The translations under genes were made by a program, and so were the position numbers. From Fibrisoma limi BUZ 3 (GTDB lineage: Bacteria > Bacteroidota > Bacteroidia > Cytophagales > Spirosomataceae), in NCBI RefSeq assembly GCF_000296815.2, contig NZ_CAIT01000009.1:1178001-1242000 (forward strand): a stretch of DNA of 64,000 bases. The letters run 5' to 3'. Numbering within the stretch: position 1 is the first letter of the stretch; the number at the start of each line of letters is the position of its first letter. The notes below the pieces were generated by a model. The model saw only the letters and a list, made by a program, of their open reading frames with translations. It made no database searches and was not told where the DNA came from. Positions 16,925 to 26,117 of this stretch are shown in pieces.

Positions 16925-16993
16925 CGTTGCAGCGCCGGACAACTTTTTTACAAAAATTTTTTATTTCAACATTTTTCAACTGTGGCTGCAACG
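16925..16993. repeat. Inverted repeat flanking an AT-rich block
   Basis: CGTTGCAGC (16925-16933) and its complement (16985-16993) flank a 51-base segment whose core is extremely AT-rich. It lies between the divergent sigma-factor and SGNH-like genes. It may be a regulatory site or a large stem-loop. Confidence 0.5.
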
Positions 16994-17024
16994 GCATCGT
17001 AGGGCACCGCGTAATGGCGGTTAG

Positions 17025-17762
17025 ATGATCACCCACCTAACGGTTGATCTCGCTCGCATGGCAGCAAAAACACAACATATTCTCGTCATTGGCGGCCCGG
17101 CAGCCGGTGGGCTTGGCGTTAAGCCCGGTCAGGGTTTCGTCGAGCAGTTTGCCCGGCGGCTGGTTCAGTCTGGTCAGCGGGTGCAGGTAGACTACCACAC
17201 ACCCCTCGATGTTGAGTCGGCCAATCTGGTGCTTCCCCGGCTCTATGGCAGCCGGTACGACCTTATTCTGCTGGAACTGGGCCACAGCTTTCTGCTCGGA
17301 CCAACGGTAGTCTCCGGATCGTCTAATACGCTGGTTCGGGCCTTTGCCAACCTGACCACCAGCCTGCGCGTTCACTGGCTTCGGGCGCATCACCTGTTTG
17401 GCCGGGTAGCGCTCCTGAAGAAACTGGAAAGCCAGTTAGCTACCCTGTTGAAACACCTGAGGCCATTCCGCCATAAGGTGATTCTGCTCACCCCCATCCC
17501 TCACCAGGAACCGGTAGCCCAATGGCTTTGTGGACGTAGTCGACCCTTATTTCTGGCGTTGGGCGAACAGCATGGTATCAGTGTTTTTGATACGCATCCG
17601 CTGATTCGCTGCCAGAGCGAGTACTTCCTTGACAACGATCCGCGGTTGCTGAGCGCCGTTAGCCACGAAATTATTGGCAGTTACCTGCACGCTTTTTACC
17701 AGGCCATGCCAACGGTCATTGACTCGGCTCCGGTAATCCGTCCCGAAAAACGATCTCACTAA
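17025..17762 (+). CDS. SGNH-hydrolase-like protein
   Basis: A 245-residue protein; ATG 17025 gives the full frame, and ATG 17058 (MAAKTQHILVIGG) is an equally good start. The segment HILVIGGPAAGGLGVKPGQGFVEQF resembles block I of SGNH/GDSL esterases in position, but the catalytic Ser of the GDS motif is replaced by Gly-Pro. Later YDLILLELGHSFLLG resembles block III, and a DxxH-like end (FDTHPLIRCQ) is weak. It could be a non-catalytic SGNH-fold protein. No signal peptide. The call is tentative. It is followed 32 bases later by a lipoprotein gene. Confidence 0.55.
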   Translation: MITHLTVDLARMAAKTQHILVIGGPAAGGLGVKPGQGFVEQFARRLVQSGQRVQVDYHTPLDVESANLVLPRLYGSRYDLILLELGHSFLLGPTVVSGSSNTLVRAFANLTTSLRVHWLRAHHLFGRVALLKKLESQLATLLKHLRPFRHKVILLTPIPHQEPVAQWLCGRSRPLFLALGEQHGISVFDTHPLIRCQSEYFLDNDPRLLSAVSHEIIGSYLHAFYQAMPTVIDSAPVIRPEKRSH

Positions 17763-17794
17763 GCTTACCAATCAATTTACCTATATACATCTCC

Positions 17795-18607
17795 ATGAAA
17801 CGCAAACTGATTATCGGTTGCATTGCCCTGATGGGCCTAAGCCTTTACGGTTGTAATCAAAACCAGGTGGCGGTCGATCCAGCCACGGAAGAAAGTACCT
17901 TGTCGGGTGCCCGCGTTACAACCGACAGCGCCGGATTTTTCTGCAAACAGAAACTAACAAAAGTAGCCACCGCCGATCTGCCGGCCACCATTACAAGTTT
18001 TATCAGCACGAGTTATGCCGGTGCCACGATTGAGTACGCAGCCAAAGATGACACCGGGCGCTTCTACGTCGGTATTGTTCAGAATAGTCAGCCCAAAGCG
18101 CTGTTGTTTAACGCCGACGGTACGTTCAGTCAGGAGATAACGATGCGAGCCGGCAAACCCGGACCCGGCCGCGGCCATGGCGGTAAGCGGGACAGCCTCC
18201 AGCAGATAGCCCAAACGGATTTGCCCGCAGCCATCACCAGCTACATCAATACCAACTATGCCGGTGCTCAGGTGAAAGTGGCCGCCAAGGACAACACGCG
18301 CGGCTACATCGTCATGATTACGGTGAATGATCAGCCAAAAACGCTCCTGTTCAACCTCGACGGTACGTTCAACAAGGAGCTGGAAAAGCAGCTTCGCGGC
18401 CGGTTCACAGACATCGACATTGCTACGCTGCCGGCTGCAGTTACGAGCTACATATCGACTACCTATGCAGGCAGTACGGTTAAGAAGGCCGCCAAAAATA
18501 CCGAAGGGCAGTACATCGTCTGGGCACAAACCTCCGATAACAGGCTGGTTAGCTTACTCTTTGCGGCCGACGGTACATTCATTGAGGTCGTAAGACGTCA
18601 CCGTTAA
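17795..18607 (+). CDS. Lipoprotein with three PepSY-like repeats
   Basis: A 270-residue lipoprotein: signal MKRKLIIGCIALMGLSLYGC with lipobox LYGC. The mature part has three repeats of about 65 residues, each with the pattern LPAAITSYIxTxYAGAxVKxAAKD, a short strand (GRFYVGI, GYIVMI, QYIVWA) and a closing LLFNADGTF. This matches the PepSY-like (putative beta-lactamase-inhibitor-like) domain found in Bacteroidota exported proteins. A Gly/Arg/His-rich linker (PGPGRGHGGKR) separates repeats one and two. Ligand unknown. The copies are similar enough to suggest internal duplication. Confidence 0.85.
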   Translation: MKRKLIIGCIALMGLSLYGCNQNQVAVDPATEESTLSGARVTTDSAGFFCKQKLTKVATADLPATITSFISTSYAGATIEYAAKDDTGRFYVGIVQNSQPKALLFNADGTFSQEITMRAGKPGPGRGHGGKRDSLQQIAQTDLPAAITSYINTNYAGAQVKVAAKDNTRGYIVMITVNDQPKTLLFNLDGTFNKELEKQLRGRFTDIDIATLPAAVTSYISTTYAGSTVKKAAKNTEGQYIVWAQTSDNRLVSLLFAADGTFIEVVRRHR

Positions 18608-18628
18608 TCAATTGACCCAAAAATAAAT

Positions 18629-18699
18629 GTCGGACGAGCTCGTGTTTCCCTCAATCCCTTCAGCCGTCTGTACGCGTGGGTACACATGACTCGTCCGAC
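18629..18699. repeat. Inverted repeat in the gap before the S41 protease gene
   Basis: GTCGGACGAG (18629-18638) and its exact complement (18690-18699) enclose 51 bases that contain a smaller GTGT/ACAC pairing. It follows the PepSY-like gene by 21 bases and precedes the protease start by 40 bases. It may be a terminator-like or regulatory RNA structure. Confidence 0.55.
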
Positions 18700-18739
18700 T
18701 TATTCTTTAACGTTGAATACAGCCTAACTAATCTCAACG

Positions 18740-20179
18740 ATGAGAACATATTCATTCTTTCGCAATACCACCTATGTAGCTTTACTGACCACGGTGCTGG
18801 GTGTATCCGCCTGTCGGAAAGAGGCCGATGTCGTACCGGACGCTACCACCACGGCAGCCGAGAACAAGGTCGTTAATGACTGGATTCTGGAAAACATGCA
18901 GGATTTGTATTACTGGAATGACAAGATTCCGGCCAATCCCGATGAAACGCTGTCGCCCGACAAGTTCTTTGACTCCATTCTGTACACATACGATGAAGTA
19001 GCGCGCCCCGACGGCGACCGATTCTCCTGGATTGAGGAGAGCGCCGACGACCTCACGGCGAGTCTGAGCGGAGAAACCAAGACCACGGGTATGGAATTTA
19101 CACTGTACCTACGCGCTCAGAACTCCAGCGATGTAATTGCGCAGGTGGTGTACGTTCTGCCCGGCTCACCGGCTGCCACCGCTGGGATGAAACGCGGTGA
19201 CATTATTTCCAAAGTGAACGGCCAGACATTAAATACGACCAACTACGTATCGCTGCTGTTTGGCAATCTAACTACCTATACTTTCGGGCTCGCTACGGTG
19301 AGTAACCAGGCGCTGGTGGATTCCGACCAGACCCGGATCGTTACGGCCACTACGTTCCAGGAAGACCCGGTTTTTCTTGACTCTGTTTATACGGTTGGCG
19401 GCAAGACCGTTGGCTATCTGGTGTACAACCAGTTTAATCCCGCTCCCAACGGCAGCAACGGCACCGAATATGATCAGAAGATTGACGCTATCTTCAGCGA
19501 ATTCAAGGCAAAAGGGGTCAACGAGTTAGTGCTGGATCTGCGCTACAACCCGGGCGGTTACACGTCGTCGTCGGTTAATCTGGCCAGTCTGATTGGCCGT
19601 GGCATCGATGCCAACAAGGTGTATTTCCGCGAAGAATGGAACAAAACCCTGACGCCTTATCTGCAAAAGGAATACGGCGACTCGTTCTTTGTCCAGAATT
19701 TCGTCAATAAATCGCAGAACATCGGCGCCAACCTACAGCGTGTATTTGTGCTCACAACGGATTATACAGCCTCGGCCAGCGAGTTGATTATCAATGGACT
19801 TCGACCTTTTATGACCGTTACGACCATCGGCACTGCAACGTATGGCAAGAATGTGGGGTCTATTACGGTGACCGACGAATCAGGTAAGATTAAGTGGGGT
19901 ATGCAGCCCATTGTGTTCAAATCGTTCAATAGCCTTGGCCAGTCCGACTATGCCAGCGGATTCCAGCCGAATGTTGAAGTAGAAGAACCCATTAGCCTGC
20001 TTCCACTTGGTGACACCCGCGAGGCATTGCTGAACGAAGCGTTGTTTCAGATAACCGGTAGCCGTCTGGCCCGTCGGTCGGCCCCCGAAAAGAATCCGTT
20101 GCCTGGCATTGGCTCGTCCATTGACCGGAAAGCGAACGGAAGCGGAATGTTTAAGCAATTTAAAATGAACAAATTATAG
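18740..20179 (+). CDS. S41-family (CtpA-like) protease lipoprotein
   Basis: A 479-residue lipoprotein protease: lipobox VSAC at Cys25, then a helical N-terminal domain (about 45-100, beginning VNDWILENMQDLYYWN), a PDZ domain (about 115-205, PGSPAATAGMKRGDIISKVNG) and the S41 catalytic core (about 220-440). The catalytic Ser345 lies in TASASEL and Lys370 in TYGKNVGS; LDLRYNPGG precedes them. These enzymes cut the C-terminal ends of envelope proteins. It has its own gap upstream and is followed by an outer-membrane barrel gene, but no firm functional link is visible. Confidence 0.92.
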   Translation: MRTYSFFRNTTYVALLTTVLGVSACRKEADVVPDATTTAAENKVVNDWILENMQDLYYWNDKIPANPDETLSPDKFFDSILYTYDEVARPDGDRFSWIEESADDLTASLSGETKTTGMEFTLYLRAQNSSDVIAQVVYVLPGSPAATAGMKRGDIISKVNGQTLNTTNYVSLLFGNLTTYTFGLATVSNQALVDSDQTRIVTATTFQEDPVFLDSVYTVGGKTVGYLVYNQFNPAPNGSNGTEYDQKIDAIFSEFKAKGVNELVLDLRYNPGGYTSSSVNLASLIGRGIDANKVYFREEWNKTLTPYLQKEYGDSFFVQNFVNKSQNIGANLQRVFVLTTDYTASASELIINGLRPFMTVTTIGTATYGKNVGSITVTDESGKIKWGMQPIVFKSFNSLGQSDYASGFQPNVEVEEPISLLPLGDTREALLNEALFQITGSRLARRSAPEKNPLPGIGSSIDRKANGSGMFKQFKMNKL

Positions 20180-20262
20180 GCAAATTTGTAAAGTAAATGT
20201 AAGTTGCATTCCGTTCTTGGACGGGGGAGTTAGTGATAGAATCTCATTCGATGTGCGTACGT

Positions 20263-21186
20263 ATGAAAACACTTCTAACTACCTTTTTTGTTGCCGTTGG
20301 TGTTGTTTCAGGGCTTGCGCAGCCCATCACCGACTATTATCGGCTACCCGCCGAACGTACGGACCTGAACCGTTCTAGGGTTGAACGGACACTTGCCCGC
20401 TACGGGAGCATATACACCCGGGAGCGCTGGTACATTTCGGGCGAAGGATTCGTCCGGACGGACATCAACCAGCTCGATGGTACATTTAATGGATTGATCG
20501 GCACGGAAACGACCGTCAAAACCGGCTGGGGCGCAACGGTGGGCTGGGTTAGCCGCGAGCGGTGGGCTGTAGAAGGTGGCTACGCACGGTCACCTATTCA
20601 TAGCACTCTTGCCATCCAGAACGGGCTCGCTCCGCTGGTGTACCGGTATACGAACGACAAGCAGGGGTTCGTGTTACGCACCAAATACAGACTTCCAATT
20701 GGAAAGCAATCGATGACCCGGTCGGGCTTGTGGCTCGGGGCGGGGCTCTGGCTCGTGCCAAACTCCGGTCAGCCCCTCGAACGCGTATCCCTGATCGGTT
20801 ACCGGGGTGGATACCGGATGTATGGCCGCGATCAGATCGATACGCTTCGCCTGACGAGCAATACGCGCATTAGCCCTCATCTGAGCGGATTGGCCGAAGC
20901 ATCGGCCGAATACACCTTTCAGTTGGGCGGTCGGACCGAACTCAGCCTGTTCGGGCGCAAGAACTGGGGTCTTGGTAATTCCATACGGACCGATATAACG
21001 TATCGCGTTAATGGAGGAGCTGTGCAGAACGCAACCCTGCGCGGCAATGGCAACGGCTGGACGTTTGGTATAGCCCTGCGTTTCAACTACGCCATGCGCT
21101 ACGATCTTCGATCAATGCCAAACATTTACAACCTCCGCGGCAACGGTGAACCACGCCGGCGCAACGAAATACGTTCGCTCAATTGA
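20263..21186 (+). CDS. Predicted outer-membrane beta-barrel protein
   Basis: The frame is open from GTG 20233, but ATG 20263 gives a normal signal peptide (MKTLLTTFFVAVGVVSGLAQ). The remaining 290 residues alternate hydrophobic and polar positions with many aromatic and glycine residues (GWGATVGWVSRERWAVEGGYA, TFGIALRFNYAM), typical of beta-barrels. A basic tail (GEPRRRNEIRSLN) is unusual for a barrel end. No family is recognised. It follows the S41 protease by 83 bases and may be co-transcribed. Confidence 0.7.
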   Translation: MKTLLTTFFVAVGVVSGLAQPITDYYRLPAERTDLNRSRVERTLARYGSIYTRERWYISGEGFVRTDINQLDGTFNGLIGTETTVKTGWGATVGWVSRERWAVEGGYARSPIHSTLAIQNGLAPLVYRYTNDKQGFVLRTKYRLPIGKQSMTRSGLWLGAGLWLVPNSGQPLERVSLIGYRGGYRMYGRDQIDTLRLTSNTRISPHLSGLAEASAEYTFQLGGRTELSLFGRKNWGLGNSIRTDITYRVNGGAVQNATLRGNGNGWTFGIALRFNYAMRYDLRSMPNIYNLRGNGEPRRRNEIRSLN

Positions 21187-21241
21187 GCTAATTACCCGTC
21201 ACGAACGGGAAGGAATTCGTAATTTTCGGCGTTAGAAGATT

Positions 21242-23125
21242 ATGAATTACCTTTCAGCAGAAAACCTTTCCAAATCATACGGCGACCGCGTCCTGTTCCG
21301 CAACCTGACCTTCGGGTTGAACCGGGGCGATAAGGTAGCCATTGTTGGGGCTAACGGCTCCGGCAAAACGACGTTACTGTCTATACTGGCCGGTACTACC
21401 CAGCCCGACGAAGGTATCGTCAGTCACCGCAAGGACATCACCATTGGTTATCTGGACCAGCAGCCCGACCTCAACGAAGCCCTCACAGTAATGGAGGTGG
21501 TACTGGCCGGTGAAAGTGCTCAACTGGACGCAGTAAGGGCCTACGAAAAAGCCCTGCTCCACGACGACCCGGTGGCCCTCGAACGCGCCATGACCGATAT
21601 GGAAAAGCTCGAAGCCTGGGACTACGAAGCGCAGATTCGTCAGATTCTGGGTGAACTCGGGATTCAGGACGTTGAGCAGCCCGTGGCTACGCTCTCGGGT
21701 GGCCAACGCAAGCGGGTGGCCCTGGCCCGGGTATTGATCCAGAACCCCGACCTGCTCATTCTCGACGAACCGACCAACCACCTCGATCTGGAAGCTATCG
21801 AATACCTCGAAACCTTCCTGAATACCAACAACGGAACGCTGCTGATGGTCTCCCACGACCGCTATTTTCTGGATCGGGTCTGTAATCAGATCGCCGAACT
21901 GGATGGGGGGCAGCTCTACACCTACAAAGGCAACTACGCCTATTTCCTCGAAAAGAAGGATGAACGCGAGGCCGCAGCAGCCTCCGAGCTGGACAAAAAC
22001 CGGAATACCCTCCGGCGCGAACTCGAGTGGATGCGTCGGCAACCCAAAGCCCGGGGCACGAAGGCACAGTACCGCATCGACGCTTTCAACGAGTTGCAGG
22101 AGAAAACGGCTGGTCGTCGCACCGACGGTGAACTGGACCTGAACCTGCGGACGTCGCGGCTGGGCAGCAAGATTCTGGAAGTTGAGAACCTGAGCAAGCG
22201 GTTCGCCGAGAAAGTGTTGCTCGACCATTTTACCTATACGTTCAAACGGTTCGACCGGGTTGGCCTGATCGGCAAAAACGGCATGGGCAAAACGACGCTG
22301 CTCAATATGCTGACCGGCCAGCTCCGTCCGGATTCGGGGAAGATTACGACCGGCGGCACGGTCAAATTCGGTTATTATACGCAAAGCGAACTGAACCTGC
22401 CCGAAAATCAGCGCGTCATCGACGTTGTGCAGGATGTGGCGGAGGTAATGAAACTGGCCACCGGCGAGACCGTTACGGCCAGCCAGTTGCTGCACCATTT
22501 TCTGTTCAACCGGCAGAAGCAGTACGACTACGTATCAAAGCTCAGCGGGGGCGAAAAACGGCGGCTCCAGTTGTTGCTCGTTCTGGTGCAGAACCCAAAC
22601 TTCCTGATTCTCGACGAGCCGACCAACGATCTTGACATTACGACGCTGAACGTACTGGAAGAGTTTTTGCTGAACTTCCCCGGCTGTGTACTGATCGTGA
22701 CCCACGACCGTTACTTTATGGACCGGTTGGTCGAACACGTATTTGTGCTGGAAGGCGAGGGTAAGGTGCGCGACTATCCGGGCAACTACACCGACTACCG
22801 CGAATGGCGTGATAGTCAGCCTAAACGTTCCGAACGAATTGATGAACCGGTAAAGAACCAAAAGTCAGAGCCGGTAGTTACAAAGGCGCCGGCCGCTGCG
22901 CCAACGGAGACCAAAAAACGTTTGTCGTTCAAGGAACAGCGTGAGTACGAAACGCTCGAAAAAGAAATAGAGTCACTCGAGCAACGGAAAGCCGACATAT
23001 TGGGTCAGCTCAACGCGGGTGGGCACCACGAGCAACTGACAGCCTGGGCGCGGGAAATCGAAGAGATCGAACAGCTTATTGCCCAGAAGTCAGACCGCTG
23101 GCTCGAGCTGGCTGAGTACGTATAA
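21242..23125 (+). CDS. uup: ABC-F family ATPase, Uup-like
   Basis: A 627-residue soluble protein with two ATP-binding cassettes. Cassette one has Walker A GANGSGKTTLL, signature LSGGQRKRVALARVLI and Walker B LLILDEPTNHLDL; cassette two has GKNGMGKTTLL, LSGGEKRRLQLLLVLV and FLILDEPTNDLDI. There are no membrane segments. The C-terminus (about 545-627) is a charged coiled coil starting KKRLSFKEQREYETLEKEIE, typical of Uup. ABC-F proteins act on ribosomes; Uup-like members are linked to translation and to DNA stability. No antibiotic-resistance signature is claimed. Confidence 0.93.
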   Translation: MNYLSAENLSKSYGDRVLFRNLTFGLNRGDKVAIVGANGSGKTTLLSILAGTTQPDEGIVSHRKDITIGYLDQQPDLNEALTVMEVVLAGESAQLDAVRAYEKALLHDDPVALERAMTDMEKLEAWDYEAQIRQILGELGIQDVEQPVATLSGGQRKRVALARVLIQNPDLLILDEPTNHLDLEAIEYLETFLNTNNGTLLMVSHDRYFLDRVCNQIAELDGGQLYTYKGNYAYFLEKKDEREAAAASELDKNRNTLRRELEWMRRQPKARGTKAQYRIDAFNELQEKTAGRRTDGELDLNLRTSRLGSKILEVENLSKRFAEKVLLDHFTYTFKRFDRVGLIGKNGMGKTTLLNMLTGQLRPDSGKITTGGTVKFGYYTQSELNLPENQRVIDVVQDVAEVMKLATGETVTASQLLHHFLFNRQKQYDYVSKLSGGEKRRLQLLLVLVQNPNFLILDEPTNDLDITTLNVLEEFLLNFPGCVLIVTHDRYFMDRLVEHVFVLEGEGKVRDYPGNYTDYREWRDSQPKRSERIDEPVKNQKSEPVVTKAPAAAPTETKKRLSFKEQREYETLEKEIESLEQRKADILGQLNAGGHHEQLTAWAREIEEIEQLIAQKSDRWLELAEYV

Positions 23126-23212
23126 TTGACGAGTGATTGAATTATCGAATAATTGCTTTAATACTACTCAGCCATTCAGTTATTCAGTGACTCAATCATT
23201 CAATCCTCTACC

Positions 23213-23866
23213 ATGGACCAGATCATTGACTTTATTCAGTACCTACTCAACTCCGAGGAAATTATCCGCACCGGAGGACTGGTGTTGGTGACGCTGATCA
23301 TCTTTGTTGAGAACGGTTTTTTCTTCGGTTTTTTCCTGCCGGGCGATTACCTGCTGTTTCTGTCGGGGGTGTTTGCCGGCACCAAGATACTGAACGTACC
23401 GCTGTGGCTCCTGCTGGCCTGTATTTTCGGCGCGGCTGTCTTTGGCTCACTGACGGGGTATCTGACGGGCCATTATTTTGGTGGTCGTATCCAGAACCGG
23501 CCGGATGGGTTGTTCTTCAAGAAAAAGTATATCGAAAGTACACGGCAGGCGTTTGCCCGCTACGGTAACTGGGCACTGATCGTAGCCCGGTTTTTGCCGA
23601 TCGTACGCACGTTTGCCCCGCTTCTGGCCGGTTTGATTCACATGAATTTCCGGTACTTCCTGCTTTATAACGTAATAGGTGGCGCTATCTGGGTTTTCTC
23701 GTTAGTAGGGGGCGGCTATTATTTCGGCGAAAAGTTTCCGTGGATTGTTGACTACGTCCATTACATCATCTTCTTTTTCCTTGGCATTACTACGTTCACG
23801 GTGGTTCGCGGCTACCTGAACGCCCGCCGGGATATGCAGGCCGAACAGAAGGCCGAGAAGGTCTGA
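23213..23866 (+). CDS. DedA-family membrane protein
   Basis: A 217-residue integral membrane protein with the DedA pattern: an N-terminal segment (EIIRTGGLVLVTLIIFVENG), then FFFGFFLPGDYLLFLSG, a GSLTGYLTGHYFGGRI loop, and a conserved FARYGNWALIVARFLPIVRTFAPLLAGLIHMNF segment. DedA proteins move lipids, including undecaprenyl phosphate, across the membrane. The Arg and Pro residues in ARFLPIVRTFAP are the family hallmarks. It follows the ABC-F gene by 87 bases of ATTGAATn-rich imperfect repeats and ends at a strong terminator. Confidence 0.93.
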   Translation: MDQIIDFIQYLLNSEEIIRTGGLVLVTLIIFVENGFFFGFFLPGDYLLFLSGVFAGTKILNVPLWLLLACIFGAAVFGSLTGYLTGHYFGGRIQNRPDGLFFKKKYIESTRQAFARYGNWALIVARFLPIVRTFAPLLAGLIHMNFRYFLLYNVIGGAIWVFSLVGGGYYFGEKFPWIVDYVHYIIFFFLGITTFTVVRGYLNARRDMQAEQKAEKV

Positions 23867-23883
23867 CCCGATGCTGTTAACAC

Positions 23884-23930
23884 AATAAAGCAACCGATGC
23901 CCTGTAGGGTCATCGGTTGCTTTATTTTAG
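23884..23930. terminator. Strong bidirectional terminator
   Basis: A perfect 16-bp stem (23884-23899 with 23911-23926) with an 11-base loop and a T run lies between the DedA gene and the convergent lectin gene. Confidence 0.9.
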
Positions 23931-23984
23931 GAGGTCCCCACTGAAATACGGTCAATTAAACGTAGGCTGTATCCTGACCACCCA

Positions 23985-25251
23985 TCACCGAAGAAGTGTT
24001 ACCTGCCCGGTCTTCTGGATAAAAGGACTGCTCGGCTCCATGGCAGATTTATACCTCAGCAGATAAGCATAAACACCGGAATCACAGGGTGTGCCCCTAC
24101 TGGTTCCATCCCAACGCTTTGCTGGGTCGGTGGTTGAAAAAATAACGCTGCCCCATCGGTTATAAATCAGCAGTTCAAGTTCGCTGACACCTTCATGAAA
24201 GACCTCCAGTTCATCATTTTGATTATCGCCATTTGGTGAAAAGGCACCGGGTATAAAGATCCGGGGCTGGCAATACTCATTAACCGTAAACTGCTGGGCG
24301 ACCGTACAGCCATCCGGGTTGGTGACCACGACCCGGTAAGTGCCTGGCAAACTGATAGTGTGAACTGCCTGGTCACCAGCACGGGGTGACCAGGAAAAGC
24401 TCAGGTTAGGTTCCTGTGTTTCTACCGATAAGGTTACAGGGCCTTCGCCAAGACAATACAGTTTGTCGGCAGGAAAACGAACGTTCGGTGACGACAGACG
24501 GCCGGCCTAGTAACTGAACAGGCTCACCCTGACAAACCTGATAGGTTGTCTTCTCAACAATAGTCTTAGTTAAACAGACCGTCTGTCGGCAAGAATAAAA
24601 GCCCGTCGATGCCGTAAAGCCCCACCAAACCTGAGGGTTTCCCTTGAAAACGTCATTGATTAAGTTGATTGTCACATTAATACGTTCTTCACAGTCAACC
24701 AATACCTTTAATCGGCGATCTTGTGCCTCCCACACTATCCGGATTCTATAATCGAGTCCGTCTTTTACGATGTCTTTGTTGGGTTTGATGCGGGTAGGTG
24801 CCGTCAGATTGGAAGGCAGGCGATGATTAGTACTCCCATCGCGCAGAACAGCCATATGGTCGTACAGCGGATCGCCATAATCCCGATTGATATAGGTGTC
24901 AAATTCCACCCCTAAAGACGGGTCAAAACCGGCAAAGCCTAACCCCTGGCCGCTCGTACCGAGTGCATTAGGCCCTACCGTTTGCATGACGAACATCATG
25001 CCGTCGGCGCCGTTCGGGTTGTTGTCAAAATTCAGGGTAAACTCCAAGCTGAATGAGGCTCTTAAATCCAGCTTCTGATCGTACCAGACCGCTCCGTATT
25101 CGCCATTCAGCCGGTCGGTCAGTTGGAAACAGTCTGTTCCACTAATTGCTTTAGCCGTTCCCCGAAGGCGATACTGGGCAAAACACTCGCGTTTATGTAC
25201 GACCAAAGCTGTGAGTAGAACAAAGCAAAGACGTATAGTATAGGCATTCAT
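23985..25251 (-). pseudogene. Frameshifted T9SS-secreted lectin-like protein
   Basis: The 5' part (25251-24406) has a signal peptide ending ECFAQ and an L-type-lectin-like beta-sandwich (LEFTLNFDNNPNGADGMMFV, GLGFAGFDPSLGVEFDTYIN). The 3' part continues in the next frame down to 23985 and ends in a gliding-motility-associated, type B T9SS sorting domain (PRIFIPGAFSPNGDNQNDEL, IYNRWGSVIF, SGVYAYLLRYK). The span is 1267 bases, one more than a multiple of three. In the shifted frame the join reads LSSPNVRFPADKLYCLGEGP, continuing smoothly. The shift lies between 24406 and about 24506, probably close to 24495. It is either a real mutation, a sequencing error, or a rare programmed event. If intact it would be a cell-surface adhesin of about 421 residues. 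Confidence 0.8.
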
Positions 25252-25340
25252 ACTACCTGCTTTTAAGGTGGGTAACGTACCAACGACGTTACCTCACCTA
25301 TTTTCTGTGTGGATAGAAGGGGGTACTTACTGCTATGGTT

Positions 25341-25979
25341 CTACTGAAGTGTAGCTGGCTGAACCTGGGTTGTGTCCTGGTTACACATTACCTGATACTC
25401 GTACGCAAATGGCTCGATAGAAGGACGTTTAGCTTTGAATGAAAAGCTGCCATTGCCAAGTATTACCTTTTTTCGACGAAGTGCTCCTATCAAAGCGCCT
25501 GTCTCCGCTCCGCTAAGCGGGGCTATGTATATCATAAGCCACCGCAGGCCATTTAGAAGGGCGACTCCCGGCCTGAAGGTGCTGGAGCCAGGTGATGACC
25601 CTCCCCAGTCTAAACGGCCGACATCTCCGGGTTCTGTAAACGTAGCCAGTGTAACACTCAGCGCTAAGCCAACACCGGCTCCTCTTATCATGGAGCATAA
25701 CACCTGCCCTTTACGTCGAATAGTTATCTGACGAATATCATTAGCCTTTATTGTGTACAGGTGCGGCTCCCCGTCCCGAAGTGAACGGATAGCTTGCGGA
25801 GTATTTGAAACATACGTCAGCGTCGAATCAGTTACGCTATGTAGAATGCCCTTAATCTGGTAGTGATTAGTAGTCGTTATTACGACACGATACAACCTAG
25901 CCTTACGCTGGGAGTGACTCAAAGTTGGATTGACCAGCACGAAGAACAGAACCGAGCAGAGCAGTAGAGGAGTTTTCAT
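25341..25979 (-). CDS. Hypothetical secreted protein, possibly membrane-associated
   Basis: A 212-residue protein from ATG 25979; the frame extends upstream to 26027, but this ATG gives a clean signal (MKTPLLLCSVLFFVLVNPTLSHSQ). The mature part begins with a beta-rich segment (YRVVITTTNHYQIKGILHSV, LYTIKANDIRQITIRRKG) like small SH3-fold or Sm-like domains seen in Bacteroidota exported proteins. A hydrophobic and glycine-rich segment follows (GAGVGLALSVTLATF, AETGALIGALRRKKV). No family is named. It sits between the frameshifted lectin and the 7TMR-DISM gene. Confidence 0.7.
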   Translation of the reverse strand: MKTPLLLCSVLFFVLVNPTLSHSQRKARLYRVVITTTNHYQIKGILHSVTDSTLTYVSNTPQAIRSLRDGEPHLYTIKANDIRQITIRRKGQVLCSMIRGAGVGLALSVTLATFTEPGDVGRLDWGGSSPGSSTFRPGVALLNGLRWLMIYIAPLSGAETGALIGALRRKKVILGNGSFSFKAKRPSIEPFAYEYQVMCNQDTTQVQPATLQ

Positions 25980-26117
25980 GTGAGTTGGCTTAGTGAATGA
26001 CTGAGCCAAAAGTAGACTCCTCCACACCGCTCCGAAAGTGACGGTTTACCTTCGGCGAGTCCGGGTTTATGTTCGGCGGGAAAATCAGAGACAAACAGCC
26101 GGGCAGTAGACGGCTTT

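Noticed and set aside
21374-22498. Long minus-strand frame of 374 residues
   Set aside because: It lies inside the clear ABC-F gene on the other strand and shows no domain of its own.
23126-23212. ATTGAATn-rich segment between the ABC-F and DedA genes considered as an attachment site or mobile element end
   Set aside because: It is an imperfect low-complexity inverted repeat with no integrase, tRNA or target duplication nearby.
23985-25251. Programmed frameshift in the lectin gene
   Set aside because: There is no slippery heptamer or downstream structure at the junction, so mutation or sequencing error is more likely.
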